Positions 43,671 through 52,742 of a DNA stretch of 64,000 nucleotides are shown in pieces. Both the position numbers and the translations under genes were made by a program. Source of the DNA: Kocuria salsicia (GTDB taxonomy: Bacteria > Actinomycetota > Actinomycetes > Actinomycetales > Micrococcaceae); NCBI RefSeq assembly GCF_007681555.1, contig NZ_VELE01000001.1, positions 558,001 through 622,000 on the forward strand, read 5' to 3'. Each line of letters opens with the position of its first letter. Position 1 is the stretch's first letter. Below the pieces are notes generated by a model. The model was not told where the DNA came from and searched no databases. It was given only the letters and a program-made list of their open reading frames with translations.

Positions 43671-45269
43671 TCACACGAGGGCCAGCACGAACGTCCACAC
43701 GCACACCACCGCGAGCATGCCCAGGCTGTAGGCGATGGAGCCGCGCATGATCTCACTCTCCCGCCCGTTGAGACCCACCGCCCCGGCAGCGATCGCGATG
43801 GACTGCGGGGAGATAACCTTTGCGGTGGTGCCGCCTGCCGTGTTGGTCCCCACGAGGAGGGACGGGGCGGCACCGATGCCCTGCGCCGTCGCCACCTGCA
43901 GCGGCGCGAAGAGGGTGTTGTTGTTGACCACCGAGCCCGTGAGGAACACGCCGATCCAGCCGATCACCGGGGCGATGAGCGGGAAGATGGGCCCGACCGC
44001 GGCGAGCGCGGTGCCCATGGCGGTGGAGCCGCCGGAGTAGTTGGCGATGTTCGCGAGCACCAGGATCACGGCGATGAGCAGGATGGCCGGGCCCAGTGCC
44101 TTGAGAGCGCCCGCCAGCTCCTCCCCCAGTTCTTTGGCGTGCAGCTGCGGGGTGGTGAAGAACGTGATGAGCACGGCGATCAGGATGGCCGTTCCGGTGG
44201 CACCAAGGATCGAGAAGGTCCAGGTGGCATTGACGACCGTTCCGGCGGCGGTGGTCACGTGACCGGTGAGCCCGGGCATGGGCACCGTGAAGGTCGTGAA
44301 GCTCAGCGCACCCTTGGTGAAGAGGTTCTGCACGGCGGGGACGGACCACAGCAGGATCACGGCGGTGAGGATGTAGAAGGGGCTCCAGGCGCGGACCACC
44401 TCGCCGAGGGGGTGTTTCCCCTCGGCGGTCTCGGGGACCTCCGGGGCACGGGACACGCGCTTCGGGGACCACACGTGGCACACCGCGAACAGGGCGACCA
44501 TGGCCAGCAGGCCGGCCGCGAGATCCGCCAGCTCGGGACCCATGAACCACAGCAGGCCACCCTGCACCGCACAGAAGACCACCGAGGAGACCAGCGCCGG
44601 GAGCCAGGTCTCGCGCAGGCCGCGCACCCCGTCGACCATCCACACGAGCAGGAACGGAACGAGGAACGTGAGCGGCTGGAGCAGCAGCACGAGGGCTCGC
44701 GAGAGTTCCTGCGTCTCCATGCCGGTGACCTGCGCGCCCACGAGCACGGGCACGCCAATGGCGCCGTAGGCACCGGCGGCCACGTTGGCCACGAGGCACA
44801 GCACTGCGGCGCGCACGGGCGGGAACCCCAGCTGCACGAGCAGTGCCGCGCAGATCGCAATGGGCACGCCGAAGCCTGCCACGCCCTCCAGGAACGCGCC
44901 GAACGCAAACGCAATGAGCAGCACCTGCACGCGCTGGTCAGCGGAGACCGCGGCGATCGAGGAGCGGATCACGTCGAAGCGGCCCGAGCGCACGCTCAGC
45001 CGGTACAGCCACACCGCCATGACGATGATGTACGCGATGGGCCACAGCGCGGTCAGCAGCCCCAGCAGACCTGCACCGGCCGCGGCGGAGACGGGCATGT
45101 GGAACACGAGCAGTGCCACCAGGATCTGCACCACCAGCGCGATGAGCCCGGATTTCAGCCCCGTGAGCTTGAACAGCATCATGCAGGCCAGGAACACGAC
45201 TATCGGGATCGCGGCCACGAGCGCGGTGAGGGGCAGGCTGCCCAGGGTGTCAAGAGATTGGGTCCACAT
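43671..45269 (-). CDS. lctP: L-lactate permease
   Basis: A 532-residue lactate/glycolate:H+ symporter of the LctP family with about thirteen helices. Signatures include LLGLLTALWPIAYIIVMAVWLY, FGAFLEGVAGFGVPIAICAALL and VNNNTLFAPLQVATAQGIG...NTAGGTTAKVISPQSIAIA in outline. ATG at 45269 with GGAGG 6 bases upstream. The oxidative partner enzyme is not encoded next to it; the succinate dehydrogenase operon begins divergently 515 bases away. Confidence 0.93.
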   Translation of the reverse strand: MWTQSLDTLGSLPLTALVAAIPIVVFLACMMLFKLTGLKSGLIALVVQILVALLVFHMPVSAAAGAGLLGLLTALWPIAYIIVMAVWLYRLSVRSGRFDVIRSSIAAVSADQRVQVLLIAFAFGAFLEGVAGFGVPIAICAALLVQLGFPPVRAAVLCLVANVAAGAYGAIGVPVLVGAQVTGMETQELSRALVLLLQPLTFLVPFLLVWMVDGVRGLRETWLPALVSSVVFCAVQGGLLWFMGPELADLAAGLLAMVALFAVCHVWSPKRVSRAPEVPETAEGKHPLGEVVRAWSPFYILTAVILLWSVPAVQNLFTKGALSFTTFTVPMPGLTGHVTTAAGTVVNATWTFSILGATGTAILIAVLITFFTTPQLHAKELGEELAGALKALGPAILLIAVILVLANIANYSGGSTAMGTALAAVGPIFPLIAPVIGWIGVFLTGSVVNNNTLFAPLQVATAQGIGAAPSLLVGTNTAGGTTAKVISPQSIAIAAGAVGLNGRESEIMRGSIAYSLGMLAVVCVWTFVLALV

Positions 45270-45784
45270 TGGAGCCTCCACGACGTCCGGCGGGTGAGCA
45301 GTCCTCAAGGCGGGCTCGCGACGTCGCCGCGGTGCGCGCCGTCGTCGGCCGCCGGTCGCGCAGCGGGGCGGGTTCCTGGAGCCAGCGGACCCTCGTACCA
45401 CCGCCTGCCACGCGCCGCAGCGACGCCTTGATCACAGGGTCAACGCTAGTCCTGAACCGGGCAGTTCGGGCGGGAACCCTCCGCGGAGAGTGACAGGTGC
45501 GAAGTGGGACACCCGGCTGCGGACCCCTGGGGAGCGGCACAGCCGCCCAGTGGGTCCGGAACCCCGTGAGTGGGAACGGAACACCGTAAAAAGACCGACA
45601 CTGTGAAATTACGATAGGCAAACCTTAGTTATTCTCAATGCCCTCGGCACCCGCCGCAACCCTTTCTGGCGGCAGTACCGGAAACGCCCCGGAACGCGTC
45701 TTGCAATGCCCCTCCCGGCGTAGAATTGAGGATGATGAACTCCCGGAGTTCAGCACTCGGTTCACCCACTGACGAGGGGCAACG
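45270..45784. promoter_or_regulatory. Divergent lctP/sdh control region
   Basis: A 515-base gap with no coding sequence I can support. It carries a local AT-rich stretch near 45600-45650 with the palindromic-like TAGGCAAACCTTA (45614-45626), which resembles part of a DtxR/IdeR iron box, and a TAGAAT -10-like hexamer near 45721-45726 with TTGCAA upstream at short spacing. Regulation of sdh by an iron regulator is inference. Confidence 0.35.
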
Positions 45785-46507
45785 ATGACGGCAACCATTC
45801 AGCGAAAACAACGCACGTCAGCCCCGCCGCGCACACGGCTGCCGGTGTCGAACTTCGCCGCGAAAACCACCATGGCCGTCACCGGTCTCATTTTCGTCGG
45901 ATTTGTGTTCGTGCACATGTACGGCAATCTGCACATCTTCCGCGGCCAGGAGGAGTTCGACCACTACGCACACTGGCTGCGCGAGATCCTGATGCCGCTC
46001 ATGCCCTACGCGGGTGTCCTGTGGGTGCTGCGCGTCGTGCTGCTGATCAGCCTGGTGCTGCACGTGGGCTGCGGGCTCCTGCTGTGGACGCGCGCCCGTC
46101 GAGCCCGCGGGCCGTTCAAACGCACCGGGCTGCGCCGCGGCGACGCCCTGATGGCGCGCTCGATGCTCGGGACCGGCCTGGTGATCCTGCTGTTCGTGAT
46201 CTTCCACATCCTGGACCTCACGCTGGGTGTCCAGCCGGCCGCATCCGGGGCGTTCGAGAGCGGATCGGCGTACGCCAATCTGGTCGCCAGTTTCCAGCGG
46301 CCCGTCGTGGCCCTGTTCTACATGCTCACCATGCTGGTGCTCACCGTGCACGTGGCCCACGGGACGTGGACCGCCGCCAACGACCTCGGCGCCACCGGCA
46401 GGCGGCTGCGGCAGCTCGCCGCGTGGGTGGCAGGGCTGGTCGCCATTGCCATCTGCCTGGGCAACATCTCGATCCCCGTCTTGGTTCTCCTGGGAGTGAT
46501 TCAGTGA
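45785..46507 (+). CDS. sdhC: Succinate dehydrogenase cytochrome b subunit (five-helix, Bacillus type)
   Basis: A 240-residue membrane anchor of the single-subunit, five-helix type. Likely heme-ligand histidines lie in FVHMYGNLHIF, VLHVGCGLLLW, VIFHILDLTLG and TVHVAHGTW. It reduces menaquinone on the membrane while SdhAB oxidise succinate. ATG at 45785. Ends in a one-base overlap with sdhA (TGATG). Long 5' leader of 515 bases shared with lctP. Confidence 0.92.
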   Translation: MTATIQRKQRTSAPPRTRLPVSNFAAKTTMAVTGLIFVGFVFVHMYGNLHIFRGQEEFDHYAHWLREILMPLMPYAGVLWVLRVVLLISLVLHVGCGLLLWTRARRARGPFKRTGLRRGDALMARSMLGTGLVILLFVIFHILDLTLGVQPAASGAFESGSAYANLVASFQRPVVALFYMLTMLVLTVHVAHGTWTAANDLGATGRRLRQLAAWVAGLVAIAICLGNISIPVLVLLGVIQ

Positions 46508-48501
46508 TGACGGCATCCTCGACCACCCAGCCGCAGGCCCTGCTGGACGAGCTGCGCACCGTGGGTTCGGGCCTCCCTGGTCTGAGCTCGGACGTGCCCC
46601 CGTCCCAGACGTGGGCGGACCGGCGGCTGCACTACCGCATGGTGGGCCCGCTCAACCGTCGGAAGTTCACCGTGGTCGTCGTGGGCACCGGACTCGCCGG
46701 CGCAGGTGCGGCGGCGGCCCTGGGCGAACTCGGCTACAACGTGGAGTCGTTCACCTTCCACGACGCCCCGCGCCGCGCACACTCGGTGGCCGCCCAGGGC
46801 GGCATCAACGCCGCACGCGCCCGCACGGTGGACAACGACTCGATCGCCCGGTTCGTGAAGGACACCGTCAAGGGCGGCGACTTCCGCGGCCGCGAGGCCG
46901 ATGCCTGGCGGCTGGCCGAGGAGAGCATCCGGGTCATCGACCACATGAACGCGATCGGCGCGCCCTTCGCCCGCGAGTACGGAGGCGGGCTGGCCACCCG
47001 CTCGTTCGGCGGCGTGCAGGTCTCCCGGACCTACTACACGCGCGGGCAGACCGGTCAGCAGCTGCAGGTTGCCGCCGCCCAGGCGCTGCTGCGTCAGGTC
47101 TCCACGGGACAGGTGAACCTGCACACTCGCACCGAGATGCTGGACCTCATCGTCGTGGAGGGCCGCGCCCAGGGCATCGTGGTGCGCGACCTCGTGACCG
47201 GGAAGATCTCGGCGGTCACCGGGGACGCCGTGGTGCTCGCCACCGGCGGCTACGGCAACGTCTACTACCGCTCCACGCTGGCCAAGAACTCGAACGTCAC
47301 CGCCGCATTCCGGGCCCACCGGCGCGGCGCACTGTTCGCCAACCCGTGCTTCATCCAGTTCCACCCCACGGCCCTGCCGGTCTCCAGCGAGTGGCAGTCG
47401 AAGACCACTCTCATGAGCGAGTCCCTGCGCAACGACGGCCGGATCTGGGTTCCCGTGAAGGCCGGGGACGGCCGGCCCCCGAACGAGATTCCCGAGGACG
47501 AGCGCGACTACTACCTGGAGCGCCGGTACCCGGCCTTCGGCAACCTCACACCGCGCGACGTCGCCAGCCGGGCCGCGCGCACCGAGATCGACGCGGGCCG
47601 CGGCGTCGGGCCGCTGAAGAACTCCGTCTACCTCGACTTCCGGGACGCCATCGAGCGCCTGGGGCGCAGGGTGATCGCGGAGCGCTACGGCAACCTCTTC
47701 GAGATGTACTCGGACGCCACCGGCGAGGACCCTTACGAGGAGCCCATGCGCATTGCACCCGGCGCGCACTTCGCCATGGGCGGGCTGTGGAGCGACTACG
47801 ACATGATGACGTCGATCCCCGGGCTGTTCGTGGGCGGCGAGGCCGGCTGGGGCTACCACGGCGCCAACCGCCTGGGCGCCAACTCGCTGCTCTCCGCGTG
47901 CGTGGACGGGTGGTTCACGCTCCCCTACTCGGTGCCCAACTACCTGGCGCCGCTGCTGGGCAGGCCGAAGCTCTCGCCGGACGACGACGTCGTGCGGGCC
48001 GCGGTGGCCGAGGCTGAGGCGGGCGTGCAGGCGCTGGTCGCGATCGGCGGCACGCAGGGCCCGGAGCGCTTCCACCGCCGGCTGGGCGACCTGCTGTACG
48101 AGAAGTGCGGGGTGACGCGCACCGCCGAGGGGTTGGCCGAGGGTCTGCGAGGCATCCGGGAGCTGCGCAGGGAGTTCTGGATCGACCTGCGGGTGCAGGG
48201 CCGCCCGGACGGCTTCAACCAGGAGCTCGAACGGGCCGGCCGCGTGGCCGACTACCTGGACATGGCCGAGCTCATGTGCCTGGACGCGCTGGACCGGGAC
48301 GAGTCCGCCGGCGCGCACTTCCGCGAGGAGCACCAGACCGAGGGCGGCGAGGCCCAGCGCGACGACGAGCACTGGCTGTTCGCGTCCGCGTGGGAGCGTG
48401 CTGATTCCGGCGAGGCCGGCGAAACGGGACCGCGCTACATCAGGCACCAGGAGCCCCTGGAGTTCCCCAGCGTCCCGCCCGAGACCCGCGACTACCGATG
48501 A
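46507..48501 (+). CDS. sdhA: Succinate dehydrogenase flavoprotein subunit
   Basis: A 664-residue subunit. The FAD dinucleotide motif is VVVVGTGLAGAGAAAALGELG, the covalent FAD histidine lies in RAHSVAAQGGINAA, the active-site motif is FHPTALP, and RTEIDAGRG and GWGYHGANRLGANSLLS complete the family pattern. It oxidises succinate to fumarate in the TCA cycle. ATG 46507 overlaps the sdhC stop; a GTG one codon earlier is possible. Typical of menaquinone-linked Gram-positive enzymes. Confidence 0.95.
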   Translation: MTASSTTQPQALLDELRTVGSGLPGLSSDVPPSQTWADRRLHYRMVGPLNRRKFTVVVVGTGLAGAGAAAALGELGYNVESFTFHDAPRRAHSVAAQGGINAARARTVDNDSIARFVKDTVKGGDFRGREADAWRLAEESIRVIDHMNAIGAPFAREYGGGLATRSFGGVQVSRTYYTRGQTGQQLQVAAAQALLRQVSTGQVNLHTRTEMLDLIVVEGRAQGIVVRDLVTGKISAVTGDAVVLATGGYGNVYYRSTLAKNSNVTAAFRAHRRGALFANPCFIQFHPTALPVSSEWQSKTTLMSESLRNDGRIWVPVKAGDGRPPNEIPEDERDYYLERRYPAFGNLTPRDVASRAARTEIDAGRGVGPLKNSVYLDFRDAIERLGRRVIAERYGNLFEMYSDATGEDPYEEPMRIAPGAHFAMGGLWSDYDMMTSIPGLFVGGEAGWGYHGANRLGANSLLSACVDGWFTLPYSVPNYLAPLLGRPKLSPDDDVVRAAVAEAEAGVQALVAIGGTQGPERFHRRLGDLLYEKCGVTRTAEGLAEGLRGIRELRREFWIDLRVQGRPDGFNQELERAGRVADYLDMAELMCLDALDRDESAGAHFREEHQTEGGEAQRDDEHWLFASAWERADSGEAGETGPRYIRHQEPLEFPSVPPETRDYR

Positions 48502-48514
48502 GAGGACCATCCTC

Positions 48515-49264
48515 ATGAAACTCACGTTGAAAGTCTGGCGTCAGGAGTCCGGCGCCGAGGAGGGGCACTTCGAGGAGTACCTGCTGGAGGAGGTCGGACC
48601 CGAGTTCTCCCTCCTGGAGGCACTCGACAAGCTCAACGACGATCTCGTTGCCCGTGGTGAGGAGCCGATCGCGTTCGACTCGGACTGTCGCGAGGGCATC
48701 TGCGGGGCGTGCGGCGTGACCGTGGACGGCACTCCGCACGGCCCCCAGAAGAACACGCCGTCGTGCCGGCAGCACCTGCGGTCCTTCGAGGACGGCGCGA
48801 CCGTGCAGCTCGAACCGTTCCGCAGCGGCGCGTTCCCCGTGGTCAAGGACCTCGCGGTGAACCGCAGCGCGCTGGACCGGGTGATCGGGGCCGGCGGGTT
48901 CGTCTCCACCTCCGTGGGCACGGCGCCGGACGCGGACGCCATCCCGGTGACCCACGAGGCCGCGGAGTGGGCCCTGGACCTGGCAGCGTGCATCGGCTGC
49001 GGTGCGTGCGTTGCCGCGTGCCCCAACGGTTCCGCGCAGCTGTTCGCCGGGTCCAAGACGATGCACCTGGCCACGCTGCCCTCCAGTTCCAAGGAGCGTG
49101 GCCGCCGGGCCAAGGGCATCACGCGCGCGGCCGAGGAGGAGTTCGGTCCGTGCTCGGTCTACGGCGAGTGCGCGGAGGTGTGCCCCGCTGGGATCCCGTT
49201 GACCGCGATTGCCGGACTCAACAAGGAGAAGCTGCGGCAGGTGCTGCGCAACAAGGACGACTGA
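48515..49264 (+). CDS. sdhB: Succinate dehydrogenase iron-sulfur subunit
   Basis: A 249-residue electron carrier between SdhA and SdhC. [2Fe-2S] ligands lie in CREGICGACGVTVDG and the later PSCRQH, and the second domain has CIGCGACVAACPNG and CSVYGECAEVCPAGIP for the [4Fe-4S] and [3Fe-4S] centres. ATG at 48515 with AGAGGA about 9 bases upstream, 13 bases after sdhA. Last gene of the operon, followed by a 19-bp terminator stem. Confidence 0.95.
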   Translation: MKLTLKVWRQESGAEEGHFEEYLLEEVGPEFSLLEALDKLNDDLVARGEEPIAFDSDCREGICGACGVTVDGTPHGPQKNTPSCRQHLRSFEDGATVQLEPFRSGAFPVVKDLAVNRSALDRVIGAGGFVSTSVGTAPDADAIPVTHEAAEWALDLAACIGCGACVAACPNGSAQLFAGSKTMHLATLPSSSKERGRRAKGITRAAEEEFGPCSVYGECAEVCPAGIPLTAIAGLNKEKLRQVLRNKDD

Positions 49265-49283
49265 CCCGCTCCCCCGTCGACAG

Positions 49284-49327
49284 ACGACGACGCTCGGTGC
49301 CCCTGGGAGGGCACCGAGCGTCGTCGT
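49284..49327. terminator. 19-bp hairpin terminator
   Basis: ACGACGACGCTCGGTGCCC and GGGCACCGAGCGTCGTCGT form a perfect 19-bp stem with a 6-base loop, 20 bases past sdhB and 24 bases before the end of the oppositely oriented DASS gene, so it can serve both. Confidence 0.85.
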
Positions 49328-49350
49328 GCGGGGGGGGTTTGCCGGGCGGA

Positions 49351-50823
49351 CTACATGGCGAGGTCGCCGAGGATCCACATCCAGCCGCTGCCCACCACGG
49401 TCCAGATGATGATGATGGCCACGGACATGATGAAGGCGACCTTGAACCACTCGGAGACCTTGACGTACCCGGAGCCGTAGACCACCCCGGACGGGCCGGA
49501 GGCGTAGTGGGAGATGGCGCCGAACAGGTTGCCGATGTAGCCGAGGGCGAGGGCCGCGAACATCGGCGGGGCACCCGCGGTGATGGCCGCACCCAGGAAG
49601 ACGCCGTACATCGCGACGATCTGCGCGGTGTTCGAGGCGAACATGTAGTGCGCGTAGAAGTACACGAGCGCGAGGATGGCGAAGGCGACCGGCCAGGACA
49701 TGCCGCCGACGGCGCCGGAGACCACCGAGCCGATCCACGTGATGACGCCCAGGTTGTTCAGGTTCTCCGCCATGCCCACCAGGACCGCGAAGAAGATCAG
49801 GGTGTTCCAGGCGGAGCCGTTCTTGGCCATGTCGTTCCAGGTGAGCACCTTGGTCACCAGCAGCACCGCGATGCCGACGAAGGCCGCCGTGGTGGCGTTG
49901 ACGCCAATGGCCGTGCCGAAGACCCACAGCAGCAGGAGCAGCACGAACGTGGCCGCCATGATGATCTCACCCCGGGTCATGGACCCCATCTTCTGCAGCT
50001 CGCTGCGCGCCATGGTGGGTGCTTCCGGAGTGCTCTTCAGCGTGGGCGGGTAGACCTTCATGAGCAGCCACGGGACCACCGCGAGGCTCACGAGGCCGGG
50101 GATCAGGGCGGCCAGGGCCCACTGGCCCCAGGAGATGTGCACGCCGAGCTTCTCGGCGGAGGCCACGGCCAGCGGGTTGCCGGCCATCGCGGTGATGAAC
50201 ATGGCGCTGGTGATCACGTTGACGTGGGCGGCGGTGAACGTGAGGTAGGAGCCGAGCTTCCTGCGGGACTCGTCGGTGTCCGGGGTGGAGCCCTGGACCT
50301 CCGCGACGGAGCGGACGATCGGGTAGATCACACCACCCGCGCGGGCCGTGTTGGACGGGGTGGCCGGTGCGAGTAGGAGGTCCGTGACGGCCATGCCGTA
50401 GGCGATGCCCAGGGGCGATTTGCCGAGGACCCTGAGGAACATCAGGGCCACGCGGCGCCCCAGCCCGGTGAGCAGGAACCCGTCCGCGATGAAGAACGCC
50501 GCGACGATGAGCAGGACGGCGGAGTTGGAGAATCCGCTCAGGGCCTCCCCGCTCTTGACGTCCATGGCGCCGGTGATCATGGCGGTGGCCAGCCCGATCA
50601 GCGCCACCGAAGGAGTGGGCAGAGGCTGCAGGATGAGCCCCAGGATGGTCGCGACGAAGATGCCGAGCATGTGCATGCCGCGGGGGTCCACGCCCTCCGG
50701 AGCGGGGATGAAGTAGATCACCGCCCCGATGAGGACCATGAGCCCGAATTTCCAGAGCATGGAGACGGTGTTCCGACTCATGGTTCTGGATTCGTGGGTG
50801 GAATCAACCTGATGGCCGGACAT
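49351..50823 (-). CDS. DASS-family anion (dicarboxylate-type) transporter
   Basis: A 490-residue transporter of the divalent anion:sodium symporter family (CitT/TtdT-like branch). Two SNT motifs, APATPSNTARAGG and FASNTAQIVAMYG, form the anion- and sodium-binding clamshell, and about eleven to twelve helices surround them. ATG at 50823 with GGAGG 5-6 bases upstream. Convergent with sdhCAB; uptake of C4-dicarboxylates or tricarboxylates would feed that enzyme, but the substrate is inferred. Confidence 0.9.
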   Translation of the reverse strand: MSGHQVDSTHESRTMSRNTVSMLWKFGLMVLIGAVIYFIPAPEGVDPRGMHMLGIFVATILGLILQPLPTPSVALIGLATAMITGAMDVKSGEALSGFSNSAVLLIVAAFFIADGFLLTGLGRRVALMFLRVLGKSPLGIAYGMAVTDLLLAPATPSNTARAGGVIYPIVRSVAEVQGSTPDTDESRRKLGSYLTFTAAHVNVITSAMFITAMAGNPLAVASAEKLGVHISWGQWALAALIPGLVSLAVVPWLLMKVYPPTLKSTPEAPTMARSELQKMGSMTRGEIIMAATFVLLLLLWVFGTAIGVNATTAAFVGIAVLLVTKVLTWNDMAKNGSAWNTLIFFAVLVGMAENLNNLGVITWIGSVVSGAVGGMSWPVAFAILALVYFYAHYMFASNTAQIVAMYGVFLGAAITAGAPPMFAALALGYIGNLFGAISHYASGPSGVVYGSGYVKVSEWFKVAFIMSVAIIIIWTVVGSGWMWILGDLAM

Positions 50824-50945
50824 TTCTGCCTCCGAGTGTCGCTCCGGTGTGAGACCCTTCTCCCCTCAATTTTAGACTCGTGGCCAGCGGAAATACGGTT
50901 CCCCGGGCATGTGGGGGCGACCTGATAGGTGTTTCCCGTCACCAT

Positions 50946-51113
50946 TCATCGGGTGACCATGGGCAGGGGGTCAAAGGCCGGATGCGGGTCGGTTTTCAAC
51001 CGCCCGTAGGTGTCGACGTCGAGGCGTGCTCCGTCCACCAGGAATTTCTGGCGCTGGGTTCCCTCCTTGAGGAAACCGGCTCTTTTCGCGACGACGGCCC
51101 GCGGTTCATGAGG
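50946..51113 (-). pseudogene. Truncated GNAT acetyltransferase (C-terminal remnant)
   Basis: The reverse strand encodes PHEPRAVVAKRAGFLKEGTQ, then RQKFLVDGARLDVDTYGRLKT and an ordinary stop, the C-terminus of a RimJ-like acetyltransferase. An in-frame stop lies just upstream and no acetyl-CoA binding motif is left. The break at about 51113 coincides with the start of the accessory region, which suggests that insertion or deletion cut the gene. The rest of the 366-base gap (50824-51189) holds nothing else I can support. Confidence 0.65.
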
Positions 51114-51189
51114 TCACCCCAGGCGCCCTAGACGTCGGCAGCAAAGTCACCTGGCACAGCCGATCCGAACAACGACAGTTCAGCCCGGC

Positions 51190-51444
51190 TCAGTAGTGGT
51201 ATCGAGCCTGCAAGATCACGAGATCCTCACCAGTCACGAGGTAGACGAGCCGGTGCTCCTCGTTGATGCGCCGCGACCACGAGCCCCGCGCCCCGTACTT
51301 CAACTGCTCCGGCTTGCCGATGCCCTCGAAGGGCTCGCGCAGGCAGGCATCGATGAGCAGGTTGATCCGCTTGAGGATTCTCCGGTCGGCGGTCTGCCAG
51401 TACGTGTAGTCTTCCCAGGCGGCCTCGTCCCAGACCAGCCGCAT
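51190..51444 (-). CDS. yoeB: YoeB-family mRNA interferase toxin
   Basis: An 84-residue RelE-fold toxin: MRLVWDEAAWEDYTYWQTAD, GKPEQLKYGARGSWSRRINE, EHRLVYLV and a terminal ARYHY, which carry the catalytic Glu, Arg and His/Tyr residues of YoeB. It cleaves mRNA in the ribosome when free. Its ATG abuts the antitoxin stop directly, with no gap, as in typical yefM-yoeB pairs. Confidence 0.92.
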   Translation of the reverse strand: MRLVWDEAAWEDYTYWQTADRRILKRINLLIDACLREPFEGIGKPEQLKYGARGSWSRRINEEHRLVYLVTGEDLVILQARYHY

Positions 51445-51723
51445 TCAGACGTCCCGAGCCTGGCTGGACGGCTCGTCGGAACGGTCGAGCTCGTGGGCCT
51501 GGGTCTTCCCGGCACCGGCACGATCGTAGGCGTCGAGAAGCCTGCGGGCGTTCGCTGGCGACCGGAATAGGTAGGCGGTCTCCTGCCACGCCGCGTACTC
51601 GTCGGCGGGCATGAGCACCGCGTTGCCCTTCCGAGAGACGATCTCGATGGCTTCTTGGTCCTCGTTCACGCGCTCGATGAGCGGGAAGAGAGTCTTGCGG
51701 GCCTCGCTTGCGCTGATGGACAT
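51445..51723 (-). CDS. yefM: YefM/Phd-family antitoxin
   Basis: A 92-residue antitoxin with the Phd/YefM DNA-binding N-terminus (MSISASEARKTLFPLIERVN, EAIEIVSRKGNAVLMPADEY) and a flexible C-terminus that should wrap the toxin. It neutralises YoeB and represses its own promoter. ATG at 51723 with AAGG and an operator-like inverted repeat directly upstream. The C-terminus is longer than in E. coli YefM by several residues. Confidence 0.92.
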   Translation of the reverse strand: MSISASEARKTLFPLIERVNEDQEAIEIVSRKGNAVLMPADEYAAWQETAYLFRSPANARRLLDAYDRAGAGKTQAHELDRSDEPSSQARDV

Positions 51724-51745
51724 GGAGTACCTTCCCTACGTTGAG

Positions 51746-51766
51746 TGGTACTTGTTTATGGTACCA
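51746..51766. promoter_or_regulatory. Inverted repeat operator of yefM-yoeB
   Basis: TGGTAC (51746-51751) and GTACCA (51761-51766) are perfect inverted copies, 9 bases apart, 23 bases upstream of yefM. Another GTACC half-site lies at 51727-51731. The core resembles the GTAC-centred boxes bound by known YefM proteins. Confidence 0.55.
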
Positions 51767-51887
51767 GTCAGCGCCCTGGGATGGTCCGGATGACGACGAT
51801 CAGACATCATCGTCCTTCACTGAGGACTTTGCCAAGGCGGGAGAGCACTGCATCCGCGGATCTCCAGGGGTGGTTGCACGATGCACT

Positions 51888-52196
51888 TCAGGGATCTGCA
51901 ATGACAAGCGGAATAATTGCCGCGATTCGTTCCCCAGCGCGATCCTCCGCGCAGTCCAACTCGTAGTGGCTCTGAAGATTGAGCCAGAACTCGGCTGATG
52001 TCCCGAAATACCGTGCCAAACGGAGGGCCGTGTCCGCACTGATCCCCCGCTTGCCGTGCGCGATCCCATTGATCCGCCGGGGAGACATCCCGATGGAGAC
52101 GGCGAGCTTGCCCTGGGTGATGCCGAGCCCTTCGATGAAGTCCTTCATCAGAACTTCTCCAGGGTGGATCGGCTCGATCTTGTCAATGGTAGTCAA
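51888..52196 (-). CDS. higA: HigA-family addiction-module antitoxin (orphan)
   Basis: A 102-residue Xre-fold antitoxin: EPIHPGEVLMKDFIEGLGIT followed by a helix-turn-helix (QGKLAVSIGMSPRRINGIAHGK) and SADTALRLARYFGTSAEFWLNLQ, the HigA/VapI signature. TTG start at 52196 with GAGGAGG upstream. higB normally precedes higA, but here an IS3 transposase fragment begins 35 bases past the start, so the toxin gene is missing. Confidence 0.85.
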   Translation of the reverse strand: MTTIDKIEPIHPGEVLMKDFIEGLGITQGKLAVSIGMSPRRINGIAHGKRGISADTALRLARYFGTSAEFWLNLQSHYELDCAEDRAGERIAAIIPLVIADP

Positions 52197-52230
52197 CGAT
52201 CTCGACCTCCTCTGGTCCTGGGTGAAGCGC

Positions 52231-52530
52231 TCTGGGTCCCAGTTCCGCGTCAGGTCATTCGTGCACGCACTGAACGAGCAGCACCTGCACGGGTCGATGG
52301 GCCAGGTCGGTGCCGCCGGTGACAACGCGGCGATGGAGTCCTTCTTCGCGTTGTTGCAGAAGAACGTCCTCGACCGCCGTCGCGGGCAGGCCCGTGACGA
52401 GCTGCGGATCACGATTATCACCTGGATCGAACGGGCCTACCACCGGGGCCGCCGACAGGTTCGTCTGGGCCGTTTGACCCCGCGGGAGTGCAAGACCACC
52501 ATGAACCCAGCCGTGGGCCTCGCGGCTTGA
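52231..52530 (+). mobile_element. IS3-family transposase C-terminal fragment
   Basis: An open stretch encoding GSQFRVRSFVHALNEQHLHG, then SMGQVGAAGDNAAMESFFAL, QKNVLDRRRGQ and a terminal WIERAYHRGRRQ...RLGRLTPRECKT. This is the last third of an IS3-group integrase core, including the third catalytic residue Glu in MESFFALLQ. The second catalytic Asp (DxGSQF) is lost at the 5' break. TGACACTACAACTGTCCCC at 52529-52547 may be the element's terminal inverted repeat. A non-autonomous relic. Confidence 0.8.
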
Positions 52531-52742
52531 CACTACAACTGTCCCCTAACCGTGCAGCAGTCCCAGATGTATTTACCATGGTCAAGGTAGGGTTAATCAA
52601 CAAGAAGACATGGAAACGACCGAACACGCGTATAGCGGCAAAGTGTCTTCCAATAGGGATTGGGCGACGGTCGGTCCACCACCGAACCCCGCCGAGGACA
52701 GGTAGCGCCCCGTCAAGAGCGTCGAACCGAGGAGCTAACAAA

